From: CAZZCN01 sp964652975
GTDB lineage: Bacteria > Bacillota > Clostridia > Saccharofermentanales > UBA5734
NCBI GenBank assembly: GCA_964652975.1
Contig: CAZZCN010000021.1
Coordinates: 1 to 38,715 of the forward strand
Length of the DNA: 38,715 nt
Direction: 5' to 3'
Under the pieces are notes generated by a model that saw nothing but the letters and a program-made list of their open reading frames with translations, made no database searches and was not told the DNA's origin. This document shows, piece after piece, positions 24,834 through 32,316 of the stretch (position 1 is the first letter of the stretch; every line of letters begins with the position of its first letter). The position numbers and the translations under genes are program-made.

Positions 24834-26582
24834 ATGAAAATTGTTTTGGTAGCACTTAATGCAACATATGGACACACGAACCTTGCTGTCAGATATCTTC
24901 GGGATGTCTGTCTCAACAATGATGAAATTGCTGGTAAAACATTAATCACCTGCTGTGAATACACAATTAATGACTCAATACGAAATATCTTGTTTGACCT
25001 ATATGAACAAAAGGCTGATATATATGCGTTTTCATGCTATATATGGAATATAACGCTAATAAATGAACTGTCTGATCTATTAAGTAAAATTTTACCTGAC
25101 TGCACGATTGTTTTCGGCGGGCCGGAAGTTACCTACGAGACAGAAAGTTTTTTCTTATCACATCCACAAGTTAATTTTATTATAAGTGGCTCTGGAGAAG
25201 GGGCATTTATGGAATTGATTGAAAGGTTATTAAGTGATGGTTATAGCGGGACAGATAGAATTCTGCGTTCACCGGCTATTGCATTGAAGGATATTCCATT
25301 TCCGTATACCAATGAGGATTTCAAGGATTTATCAAAACAATACTATTATGAATCAAGCCGTGGATGTCCTTTTACTTGCAGTTATTGTCTTTCATCAGAA
25401 CCCGGGCGTGTTGAAGCATTGCCTGCAGAAAGGGTCAAGAGTGATTTTGCGTTTTTTATAAATAAGCGAATCAAACAAGTCAAACTAGTCGACAGGACTT
25501 TTAACTACGATGACAAGAGGGCGATTGAAATTTGGAAGTTTCTTATAAGCCGATATGAAGAAAATCCATTTTCAACTAATTTTCACTTTGAAATTGCAGG
25601 AGATTTGCTGTCAAATGAAGCAATAGAAGTACTTGCGGGTGCACCGGCTGGAATAATACGTTTCGAGATAGGCGTGCAGACAACGGACACGAATGTTTTG
25701 GATGCTATTTCAAGAAAATCCAACATTGGGAAATTACTAAGAAATATAAGCAATATATCTAAGAAAGGCAACATTGAAATCCATCTGGACCTGATTGCCG
25801 GGCTACCCGGGGAAGATATGACTAAATTCGAAAATTCATTTAACATGGTGATGTCACTACGGCCTGACATGCTACAACTGGGATTTCTCAAAATGCTTAA
25901 AGGCAGTAAAATAAAGGAAGACGCTGCAAAATACGATATAAAATGCTCGCTGACGCCGCCATATGAAGTCATATCAACTGATACAATGAGCTTTATTGAG
26001 CTAATGAAACTCAAAAATATCGAAATTCTACTGGAGCGATATTATAACTCGGGACTTTACAAATATTCCATCGAACTTTTATTTACAATGTTTTCTAATG
26101 ACTATTTCAAGCTGTTTGAAAATTTCGAGACGCATCAAAAGCAAAACGGCATGTTAGACAGAAAAACATCCAGGCATGAACAGATACATGCTTTTTACCT
26201 TTTTGGGTGTGAAACAATAGAAAAATTTAACTCAATTATCAACAGCACGTCAAAATATCTAATTCCTACAGACATCGAGCACAAGCTCAATCTCTTTCGC
26301 GACCTTCTGAAATTTGATTACTACAGATTCGACAGGAAGGGAAGCTTTGACAAACTGGTTTTCAATATGGGGGCACACCATCCGGATCTTCCAAGAGAAC
26401 TTGAGAAGCCTAGGTGGTTCGGAGAAAAGGGAAATGGGCTTTGTAAAAAGCCAAGAATAGAGAAATATTGCTTTGATGTTATGAAAATAATCAATTCAGG
26501 TGAATTCGTGAAATGCGAGACTTTTGTGTTATATGAAATGTCCGAAAACAAGCCAAGAATAGTTGATTATATGACAGTCTAA
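24834..26582 (+). CDS. B12-binding-domain radical SAM protein (DUF4080-type)
   Basis: A 582-residue protein. An N-terminal cobalamin-binding-like Rossmann domain (about 1-145; FGGPEVTYE) is followed by a radical SAM core with the 4Fe-4S triad C178, C182, C185 in RGCPFTCSYC. A roughly 200-residue C-terminal region resembles DUF4080. Such enzymes use S-adenosylmethionine and often methylcobalamin for difficult methylations or rearrangements; this subfamily's substrate is unknown. The usual cobalamin His in D-x-H-x-x-G is not evident, so B12 binding is uncertain. GGAG lies eight bases before the ATG. It stands alone between DUF4364 and the DUF4160/DUF2442 pair and is more AT-rich than the housekeeping genes. 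Confidence 0.85.
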   Translation: MKIVLVALNATYGHTNLAVRYLRDVCLNNDEIAGKTLITCCEYTINDSIRNILFDLYEQKADIYAFSCYIWNITLINELSDLLSKILPDCTIVFGGPEVTYETESFFLSHPQVNFIISGSGEGAFMELIERLLSDGYSGTDRILRSPAIALKDIPFPYTNEDFKDLSKQYYYESSRGCPFTCSYCLSSEPGRVEALPAERVKSDFAFFINKRIKQVKLVDRTFNYDDKRAIEIWKFLISRYEENPFSTNFHFEIAGDLLSNEAIEVLAGAPAGIIRFEIGVQTTDTNVLDAISRKSNIGKLLRNISNISKKGNIEIHLDLIAGLPGEDMTKFENSFNMVMSLRPDMLQLGFLKMLKGSKIKEDAAKYDIKCSLTPPYEVISTDTMSFIELMKLKNIEILLERYYNSGLYKYSIELLFTMFSNDYFKLFENFETHQKQNGMLDRKTSRHEQIHAFYLFGCETIEKFNSIINSTSKYLIPTDIEHKLNLFRDLLKFDYYRFDRKGSFDKLVFNMGAHHPDLPRELEKPRWFGEKGNGLCKKPRIEKYCFDVMKIINSGEFVKCETFVLYEMSENKPRIVDYMTV

Positions 26583-26702
26583 GAATAAATGTTGACAACA
26601 AAATTGACTGTTGATTATAAATATATATTGCTTCTGCATTGCATTTTTCGATTGCAAAGAGGAAGAAATAAGGTATAATATAATTGAAAGGAAGTGAATG
26701 CG

Positions 26703-26969
26703 ATGCCAATAATATCACAATTTTATGGAATTTTAATTTATATTTATAAAGAACTAAGTGGACGGCATAATACTCCACATATTCATGCATCTTACGGGGA
26801 ATACGAAATGTCAGTTGCGTTGAATGGAGAAATAATAGTTGGTGAATTTCCAATAAAACAGAGAAAGTTAGTAGACGCTTGGATTGCATTGCATGAAGAT
26901 GAATTGAAGGCGGCTTGGAAAGCATACAATGAAAATGGCGTAGTTATTAAGATTAAAGGATTGGAGTGA
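26703..26969 (+). CDS. DUF4160 family protein
   Basis: An 88-residue protein with the DUF4160 pattern: MPIISQFYGI at the start, then HNTPHIHASYGEYE with two close histidines, and LHEDELKAAWKAY near the end. Function is unknown. GAAAGGAAG lies upstream of the ATG; an in-frame GTG at 26694 is less likely. It is followed after four bases by a DUF2442 gene, a pairing repeatedly seen in bacterial genomes and often suspected to be a toxin-antitoxin-like unit. The AT-rich surroundings suggest a mobile or accessory module. Confidence 0.85.
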   Translation: MPIISQFYGILIYIYKELSGRHNTPHIHASYGEYEMSVALNGEIIVGEFPIKQRKLVDAWIALHEDELKAAWKAYNENGVVIKIKGLE

Positions 26970-26973
26970 TTTT

Positions 26974-27246
26974 ATGAGACCAAGAGCTAAAGAAGTAATT
27001 CCTTTAGAAAATAAAATGCTTCTTGTTACTTTTGATAATGGCGAAAATAAATTGTTTGATGTTAATCCTTATTTAGAATTTGAAATTTTTGAAGATTTGA
27101 AAGAAGAGTCGATTTTCAGAACTGTTCATATTGCAGGGCTTTCGATAGAGTGGATTAATGGTCAGGACATATGTCCTGACGAATTGTATTTTAACAGTGT
27201 TAATATTGAGTCAGCCCACGAATACAAACAGCTTAAGCTAATTTAA
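26974..27246 (+). CDS. DUF2442 family protein
   Basis: A 90-residue protein with the DUF2442 features MLLVTFDNGENKLFDVNPYL and IEWINGQDICPDELY. Family members have a small beta-rich domain, sometimes with a helix-turn-helix; the function is not established. The ATG lies four bases after the DUF4160 stop, with TTGGAG overlapping that gene's end, so the two are translationally linked. A regulator or antitoxin role is inference only. Confidence 0.88.
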   Translation: MRPRAKEVIPLENKMLLVTFDNGENKLFDVNPYLEFEIFEDLKEESIFRTVHIAGLSIEWINGQDICPDELYFNSVNIESAHEYKQLKLI

Positions 27247-27334
27247 GAACCGATATGTGAATGTGATGACAAACTTATGCCGATGTCGATAGACAATAAT
27301 CAACTAAACTAACTAGTAAAAACCGGAGGATAAA

Positions 27335-28678
27335 ATGATTAAATTTGATTACACCAACGCGATGACCCACGTAAATCAGCACGAAATCGATAACATGATA
27401 CCCACAGTAAAAGCTGCACACGAGACACTTCACAAGAAAACAGGTCCCGGAAGCGATTTTCTTGGCTGGGTTGAACTTCCTTCGAAATTCGACAGGGATG
27501 AATTCGCAAGAATAAGGAAGGCTGCAGCCCAGATACGTAAAGACACCGATGTCCTTGTAGTTGTCGGTATCGGCGGTTCCTACCTTGGCTCAAGAGCTGC
27601 AATAGAACTCTTGTCCCATACATTTTCAAACATGGCATCAAAAAGGGTCAGAAAAGCTCCACAGGTAATTTTTGCGGGTAACAATATCAGTTCTACATAT
27701 ATGGCTGATCTGTTTGATTTGCTGGACGGCAAGGATGTTTCCGTCAATGTTATTTCCAAGTCCGGAACTACTACCGAACCAGCGTTGGCTTTTAGAATCA
27801 TGAAAGATTATCTTGAGAAACGTTATGGCAAGGCTGTCGCCAAGAAAAGAATCTATGCGACGACCGACAAGAAGGCAGGCGCTCTTAAGAAATTGTCCGA
27901 CGAAGAAGGATACGAGACATTTGTCGTACCTGATGACGTAGGCGGCAGATTTTCTGTTCTTACCGCTGTAGGGCTTTTACCCATAGCTGTTGCCGGAATA
28001 GATATCCGTGAGATTATGAAAGGCGCAAAGGATGCCATGCTTTTGTACCGCAATTCAAGCCCTTTAGACAATGACTGCTATATGTATGCCTTACTGAGAA
28101 ACTGTCTGCTTCGTAAAGGTTTTCAAGTTGAAATCATGGTCAATTATGAGCCGTGCTTTCATTTTATGACCGAATGGTGGAAGCAACTTTACGGCGAAAG
28201 CGAAGGCAAGGACCAGAGAGGTATTTTCCCTGCAGGAGTTGATAACACGACAGATCTGCATTCAATGGGACAGTATGTTCAGGACGGAGCAAGAATGCTC
28301 TTCGAGACTGTAATAAACATTGAGACACCAAGGAGGAAAATGCCGGTTCCCACAGATCCGAAAAACCTGGACGGACTCAATTTTCTCGCTCAATACGACA
28401 TGGATGAAGTTAACAAAAAAGCGATGCAAGGCACAATTCTTGCTCATGTCGACGGAGGAGTCCCCAACCTTGTGATAACCGTTCCACAACTGTCTCCATA
28501 CTGGTTCGGACAGATGGTTTACTTTTTCGAGAAAGCCTGCGGAATAAGCGGATACATGCTTGCAGTCAATCCTTTCGACCAGCCCGGAGTAGAAGCATAC
28601 AAGAAAAATATGTTTGCTCTGCTCGGCAAACCCGGTTACGAAAAGGAACGCAAGGAGCTTGAGGCAAGACTTAAGTAA
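27335..28678 (+). CDS. pgi: Glucose-6-phosphate isomerase
   Basis: A 447-residue sugar isomerase converting glucose-6-phosphate to fructose-6-phosphate. Phosphate-binding SIS motifs are clear: VVVGIGGSYLGSRAAIE and ISKSGTTTEPALAFR. The active-site region EWWKQLYGESEGKDQRGIFP carries the catalytic Glu. Length matches Firmicutes Pgi. CCGGAGGA precedes the ATG. It links the surrounding sugar-use genes to glycolysis. Confidence 0.97.
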   Translation: MIKFDYTNAMTHVNQHEIDNMIPTVKAAHETLHKKTGPGSDFLGWVELPSKFDRDEFARIRKAAAQIRKDTDVLVVVGIGGSYLGSRAAIELLSHTFSNMASKRVRKAPQVIFAGNNISSTYMADLFDLLDGKDVSVNVISKSGTTTEPALAFRIMKDYLEKRYGKAVAKKRIYATTDKKAGALKKLSDEEGYETFVVPDDVGGRFSVLTAVGLLPIAVAGIDIREIMKGAKDAMLLYRNSSPLDNDCYMYALLRNCLLRKGFQVEIMVNYEPCFHFMTEWWKQLYGESEGKDQRGIFPAGVDNTTDLHSMGQYVQDGARMLFETVINIETPRRKMPVPTDPKNLDGLNFLAQYDMDEVNKKAMQGTILAHVDGGVPNLVITVPQLSPYWFGQMVYFFEKACGISGYMLAVNPFDQPGVEAYKKNMFALLGKPGYEKERKELEARLK

Positions 28679-28707
28679 AACAAGCGCAATATACTGATTG
28701 CAGGTAA

Positions 28708-28752
28708 TTGAAATTTCAAGAATCGCGGGGAACGAAGAAGGAGAAATTTCAA
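28708..28752 (+). repeat. 10-bp inverted repeat downstream of pgi
   Basis: TTGAAATTTC (28708-28717) and GAAATTTCAA (28743-28752) are exact inverted copies 25 bases apart. There is no T-run behind it. It may be an mRNA 3' structure. The rest of the 333 bp between pgi and the next gene holds a terminator and plain AT-rich DNA. Confidence 0.45.
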
Positions 28753-28823
28753 CAGAGTCAATTAAAGCTTACATCATAGATTTACTGGTACTCAAATCTG
28801 TGAAAATCAAAAGATAAAAATAG

Positions 28824-28862
28824 AAAACGGATAAACAGCTTTTGACTGGATATCCGTTTTTT
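28824..28862. terminator. Bidirectional intrinsic terminator after pgi
   Basis: AAAACGGATA and TATCCGTTTT form a perfect 10-bp stem, with CAG/CTG pairing inside the loop, followed by further T on the plus strand. The A-rich left arm gives T-rich sequence on the other strand, so it can also stop minus-strand transcription coming from beyond 29012. Confidence 0.8.
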
Positions 28863-29011
28863 CTTGTATCTTGTTGATTAATTTATTTCTGCAGCTTTTG
28901 TAATATTATTTTATATTAATTGACAGTTCGGGTGTTTTTAAATCTATTGTTTAGACAAAAATTATTTTTTATATCAAACTTTTTTCAAAATGCTATACAT
29001 AACCAATCGGT

Positions 29012-29206
29012 TTACTTTTTGCTGATTATATAAATGTAAAAAATAGTTGCGCCGATTGTAAATACGAAAATGAAAACAATCAACAGCGAAAGCATCATCA
29101 TCATGAAACCATTGTGACGCAGTTTCTTATTTTTTTTCTTGCGCCCGTAAATCCATAGTACAAATCCAAGGACTATCGGAGCCAGTGAGAAGAACAGGAG
29201 CAGAGG
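29012..29206 (-). CDS. Fragment of a small membrane protein (5' end lost in gap)
   Basis: The readable 64 residues contain two hydrophobic segments (LLLFFSLAPIVLGFVLWIY and MLSLLIVFIFVFTIGATIFYIY) separated by a strongly basic loop (GRKKKNKKLRHNG). This suggests a small two-or-more-pass inner membrane protein. The upstream part is hidden by the N run, so the start and family are unknown. It is not part of the aminotransferase beyond the gap, even though a single frame happens to pass through the N. Confidence 0.5.
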   Translation of the reverse strand, partial: PLLLFFSLAPIVLGFVLWIYGRKKKNKKLRHNGFMMMMLSLLIVFIFVFTIGATIFYIYIISKK

Positions 29207-29306
29207 NNNNNNNNNNNNNNNNNNNNNNNNNNNNNNNNNNNNNNNNNNNNNNNNNNNNNNNNNNNNNNNNNNNNNNNNNNNNNNNNNNNNNNNNNNNNNN
29301 NNNNNN
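29207..29306. other. Scaffold gap of 100 N
   Basis: Exactly 100 N, the usual placeholder for a join of unknown length. The real DNA should contain at least the end of ilvE and the start of the membrane protein. Confidence 0.99.
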
Positions 29307-30289
29307 CCGATGACGTTGTTGTTGAAAATTACTGAATCATCATTCCATTTGAGTTCTCCAACGGGTGAAATGACTGCGGCTGTTCCAGATCCGAAAACCT
29401 CTGAAACACGGCCTTCCTTAGCTGCAGAAAAAACCTCGTCGATTGAAATCTTACGCTCTTCGACATCGATGCCCCATGCCTTGGCAAGATCCACAACGGT
29501 TTTGCGTGTTATGCCTGGTAAAGTGCTGCCACAAAGCGAAGGCGTGATTAATTTGCCGTCAATTACAAAAAACACATTCATCGCACCGACTTCTTCAATA
29601 TATTTTCTCTCAACGCCGTCTAGCCAAAGAACCTGGACGTAACCGGATTTATAAGCTTTTACCTGGGAAGCAAGGCTAGCGGCATAATTACCGGGTGTCT
29701 TTGCAAAACCGGTACCGCCTTTAACCGCACGCACATAATCGTTCTCAACATAAATATTGACAGGATTCAGACCCTGAGGATAATATGGACCTGATGGTGA
29801 AAGTATAACAATGAATTTATATGTCAAGGATGCCCGCACGCCGAGAAATGGATCTGTTGAAATGATGAACGGACGGATATAAAGTGAAGTGTCCTTGGCG
29901 CAGGGAATCCAGTCACTGTCAACTTTTACAAGCTCCTTGATGCACTCCACACAAAACTCTGGATCTATCTGAGGAATAACCATGCGCTCGTTCGACTTGT
30001 TAACTCTCAGCATGTTCTCCAAAGGTCTGAAAAGATTGATATCTCCATTGGCGCAACGATAGGCCTTGAGTCCTTCGAAAATTGCCTGACCGTAATGGAA
30101 CACCATTGTTGAAGGATCGAGCTGTAAAGGTCCGTACGGGACTATCCGAGGGTCATACCAACCATTCTCTTCAGAATAATCCATTATGAACATATGGTCA
30201 GTAAAAAGTTTGCCGAAGCCAAGAGCAGATTCGTCTGCCGGCTTTTCCTTAGGAGAAGTGGTCTTCGTGATTGTTATTTTTGGATTCAT
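29307..30289 (-). CDS. ilvE: Branched-chain amino acid aminotransferase (3' end lost in gap)
   Basis: About 327 residues of a PLP aminotransferase transferring the amino group of Leu, Ile or Val. The PLP lysine is Lys197 in GFAKTPGNYAAS; VLWLDGVERKYIEEVGAMNVFFV and TLPGITRKTVVDLA are typical of class II-like BCATs. About 30 C-terminal residues, including the family's KIGEIT-type end, fall in the N run. ATG 30289 is used, with GGACGG upstream; a TTG at 30304 lacks a binding site. It lies alone, with no other ilv genes beside it. Confidence 0.9.
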
Positions 30290-30304
30290 AAAAACACCGT
30301 CCAA

Positions 30305-30634
30305 TCATTTAAATTTATGTCGTTTAAATTTATCATATTTGATAATCAAGAATATTGCGATTACCATTAGAAAATAATTATAATCGCATAGAGTGTTTAC
30401 GGCAAGTGTCAAAACGACTAAAATAACCGCTAATTGTTCGAAAAAGTCACATTAAAAGAATAAAAGACAAAAAACGAAAGAAAATCGATATAAATAAACT
30501 TGCTCATCGATATCAAAATTGTCAGGAAGGACAAAATCTGCAAATTATAATCCACATTCATTTCACCTAATTAAAATATCCTGCATATATAGAATCCATT
30601 TTTTCAAAGAAATTGCACCAGTCGGGATTTGTTC
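30305..30634. other. AT-rich intergenic region between ilvE and the ImmA-like gene
   Basis: About 330 bp. It holds an 11-bp direct repeat TTTAAATTTAT (30308-30318 and 30323-30333), an inverted repeat GCGATTA/TAATCGC (30357-30363 and 30381-30387), and two ATCGATAT copies near 30490 and 30510. A TTGACA on the minus strand (30407-30412) has no -10 at a proper distance. No gene is seen. Confidence 0.5.
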
Positions 30635-31504
30635 TTATTTCGTAAGCTCGTTTATTTCAGATACGTCTTCTTGGCTTATTTCAAAGGACACTCCGAATCC
30701 TTCCGGCTTTTTTCCGAAAATAGACAGGTCCTCAATGAATTCTGATTCTGATGTTATGCCATCCTCATAATTTCTTACAAGCACCTCAAGGTCTGCAGCT
30801 TGCGCACCAATTTTACGGGTGACGCAATTAAGCATTGAAAAAATTGTTTCATCTATGGCAAGACCGATTTTATAATATTCACCAGAAGGATTGCGTGAAT
30901 CAATTTCATAGAGTGATTCATATATATTCTGGTTTATACTTCCGGCTTCTATTAATCTTCTGACAATAGATTTATATGGCAACCACCACGTACAATGAAT
31001 TCTTGCGATAAATCTTAGAAGAGTTGTTGTTTGTATTTGTGAAATTTCGGATTTTTCAAATTCTGCGATGATTATGTTCTTGAAGGTCTGTAGCGGTAAT
31101 ATAAATTCAGCTGCAAACTTATCTGCAAACAGTTCTGTAAGATCATTTGAATCCGGTTCGTTATTTCGGCTTATATGCCATTCATCTTTTTTGGCGAAAT
31201 GGTATAACTCATGGACTATTGAGAAAATCTGATTGTCGTAATAATCATTTGTATTTAATCCGATAAAGGAGCATTCAATTCCTGCATCGTCAGTAGTTAA
31301 AAACATTGCACTAAAGGACTTTGTTCCGTTATCATCAATTGGATATTGAAGTAGAGTAATGTTTTTCTTTTCTAACAACAGCAGCAAATCATTTGCGATT
31401 GGCGCATCGTCACTGACAATAGAGTTTTTTTGTTGTTTAGCAAGCTCAATGATTTCCAGATTTTGTTTCTCAGTCAATGAGATGAAGCCATTACTTTGTT
31501 TCAT
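30635..31504 (-). CDS. ImmA/IrrE-family metallopeptidase
   Basis: A 289-residue protein with the zinc motif H98-E-L-Y-H102 (FSIVHELYHFAKK) and the downstream FADKFAAEFILP helix that supplies the further ligand. Family members such as ImmA of ICEBs1 cleave a partner XRE-type repressor. About 150 residues follow the protease domain, as in many such proteins. GAGGAG precedes the ATG, which overlaps the end of the XRE gene by 14 bases, so the pair is co-translated. No integrase or phage genes lie nearby; it may be a residual mobile-element switch or a stand-alone stress module. Confidence 0.9.
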   Translation of the reverse strand: MKQSNGFISLTEKQNLEIIELAKQQKNSIVSDDAPIANDLLLLLEKKNITLLQYPIDDNGTKSFSAMFLTTDDAGIECSFIGLNTNDYYDNQIFSIVHELYHFAKKDEWHISRNNEPDSNDLTELFADKFAAEFILPLQTFKNIIIAEFEKSEISQIQTTTLLRFIARIHCTWWLPYKSIVRRLIEAGSINQNIYESLYEIDSRNPSGEYYKIGLAIDETIFSMLNCVTRKIGAQAADLEVLVRNYEDGITSESEFIEDLSIFGKKPEGFGVSFEISQEDVSEINELTK

Positions 31505-31844
31505 ATAATCTACTCCTCAATACACGCTGCTTTTTTAGAGTAAGCATCATTGAAAATAACTTTTCAATTCCTTCTGCCTCGTTTTCTGTTTTGGATTGTC
31601 CCCGCATTGCAACAAATACGTTTCTCTCGATATTTTCCTCAATTAATTCATGAATAGAAAAATTCAATGCATTACATAGCGATTCCAGTTGCGAAATCGA
31701 TGGCACAAATTCTCCATGCTCAATTCTGCTAATCATCATTCTGTTAATTCCTGTCTTGTTTTGTAGCTGCTCTTGTGACAACCCTAGTTTCTTGCGATTT
31801 TTCTCTACTAACTCCGATAATTTGCTTAATGAAATTGTATTCAT
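31491..31844 (-). CDS. XRE-family transcriptional regulator paired with the ImmA-like protease
   Basis: A 117-residue protein with a Cro/CI-type HTH at residues 13-60 (RKKLGLSQEQLQNKTGINRMMISRIEHGE), then NALNFSIHELIEE and a C-terminal tail that may be the protease target. GAGGAG lies eight bases before ATG 31844; an upstream in-frame ATG at 31865 precedes that site and is less likely. Three ACTAAT-containing motifs in the upstream region may be its operators. It probably represses its own operon until the protease removes it. Confidence 0.9.
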   Translation of the reverse strand: MNTISLSKLSELVEKNRKKLGLSQEQLQNKTGINRMMISRIEHGEFVPSISQLESLCNALNFSIHELIEENIERNVFVAMRGQSKTENEAEGIEKLFSMMLTLKKQRVLRSRLYETK

Positions 31845-31865
31845 ATAATATTCTCCTCGTTTCAT

Positions 31866-32316
31866 AATAATCTAATATAAACTTAAGTTATGTGAATATA
31901 CTAATAGAACAACTCTATGATACTAATAATATCAAAAAATGTCAAATATTTAGTATACTAATTTTTTTATAATAACAAAATCTGGAAAATGATAATAATA
32001 ATATCAATATATGTCTGGAATTTCATTTTTTTATTGAAATTGTTTTGCTAAAATTTCTATTTCGGAAAGTTAAAATGTAGTTTTTATATCTTCTGGCAAG
32101 AAGTCTCCATGCTACAAACTACCTTGCTCGCGAAAGCGATAGAATAAGGAAATTGAAGAGGAAAATTCCAGTTTGTATACATATATTCTACAAAAAATGA
32201 AAAGCTTAGAAATATATATGATATAATATTTTCAGATATAAACACTAACCAAAAATACATTTTTGAAAGATAAAGTTTGAATATTCATTTTTCAAACTGC
32301 AATTGGGTGAATTGAT
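31866..32316. other. 451-bp intergenic region before uvrB, with possible structured RNA
   Basis: Besides the XRE motifs it holds a nested structure at 32077-32140: GTAGTTT/AAACTAC enclosing CTTCT-GGCA-AGAAG, then TCGC-GAAA-GCGA, a 4-bp stem with a GNRA loop. Nearer uvrB are a TATAAT (32223-32228) without a good -35 and an 8-bp hairpin AGTTTGAA/TTCAAACT (32275-32299) just before the gene. No coding sequence is seen, nor a GAAC-N4-GTTC SOS box. Confidence 0.45.
31897..31962 (-). promoter_or_regulatory. Candidate XRE operators: three TACTAAT motifs
   Basis: TATACTAAT (31897-31905), GATACTAAT (31919-31927) and TATACTAAT (31954-31962) lie upstream of the XRE gene. The first two are 22 bp apart, about two helical turns. 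The third overlaps the perfect palindrome TAGTATACTA (31951-31960). Confidence 0.45.

Noticed and set aside
30377..30412. TTGACA / TATAAT promoter for ilvE on the minus strand
   Set aside because: Both hexamers are present, but the spacer is 24 bases, too long for a sigma-A promoter.
32000..32316. LexA/SOS box upstream of uvrB
   Set aside because: No GAAC-N4-GTTC or close variant could be found by eye.
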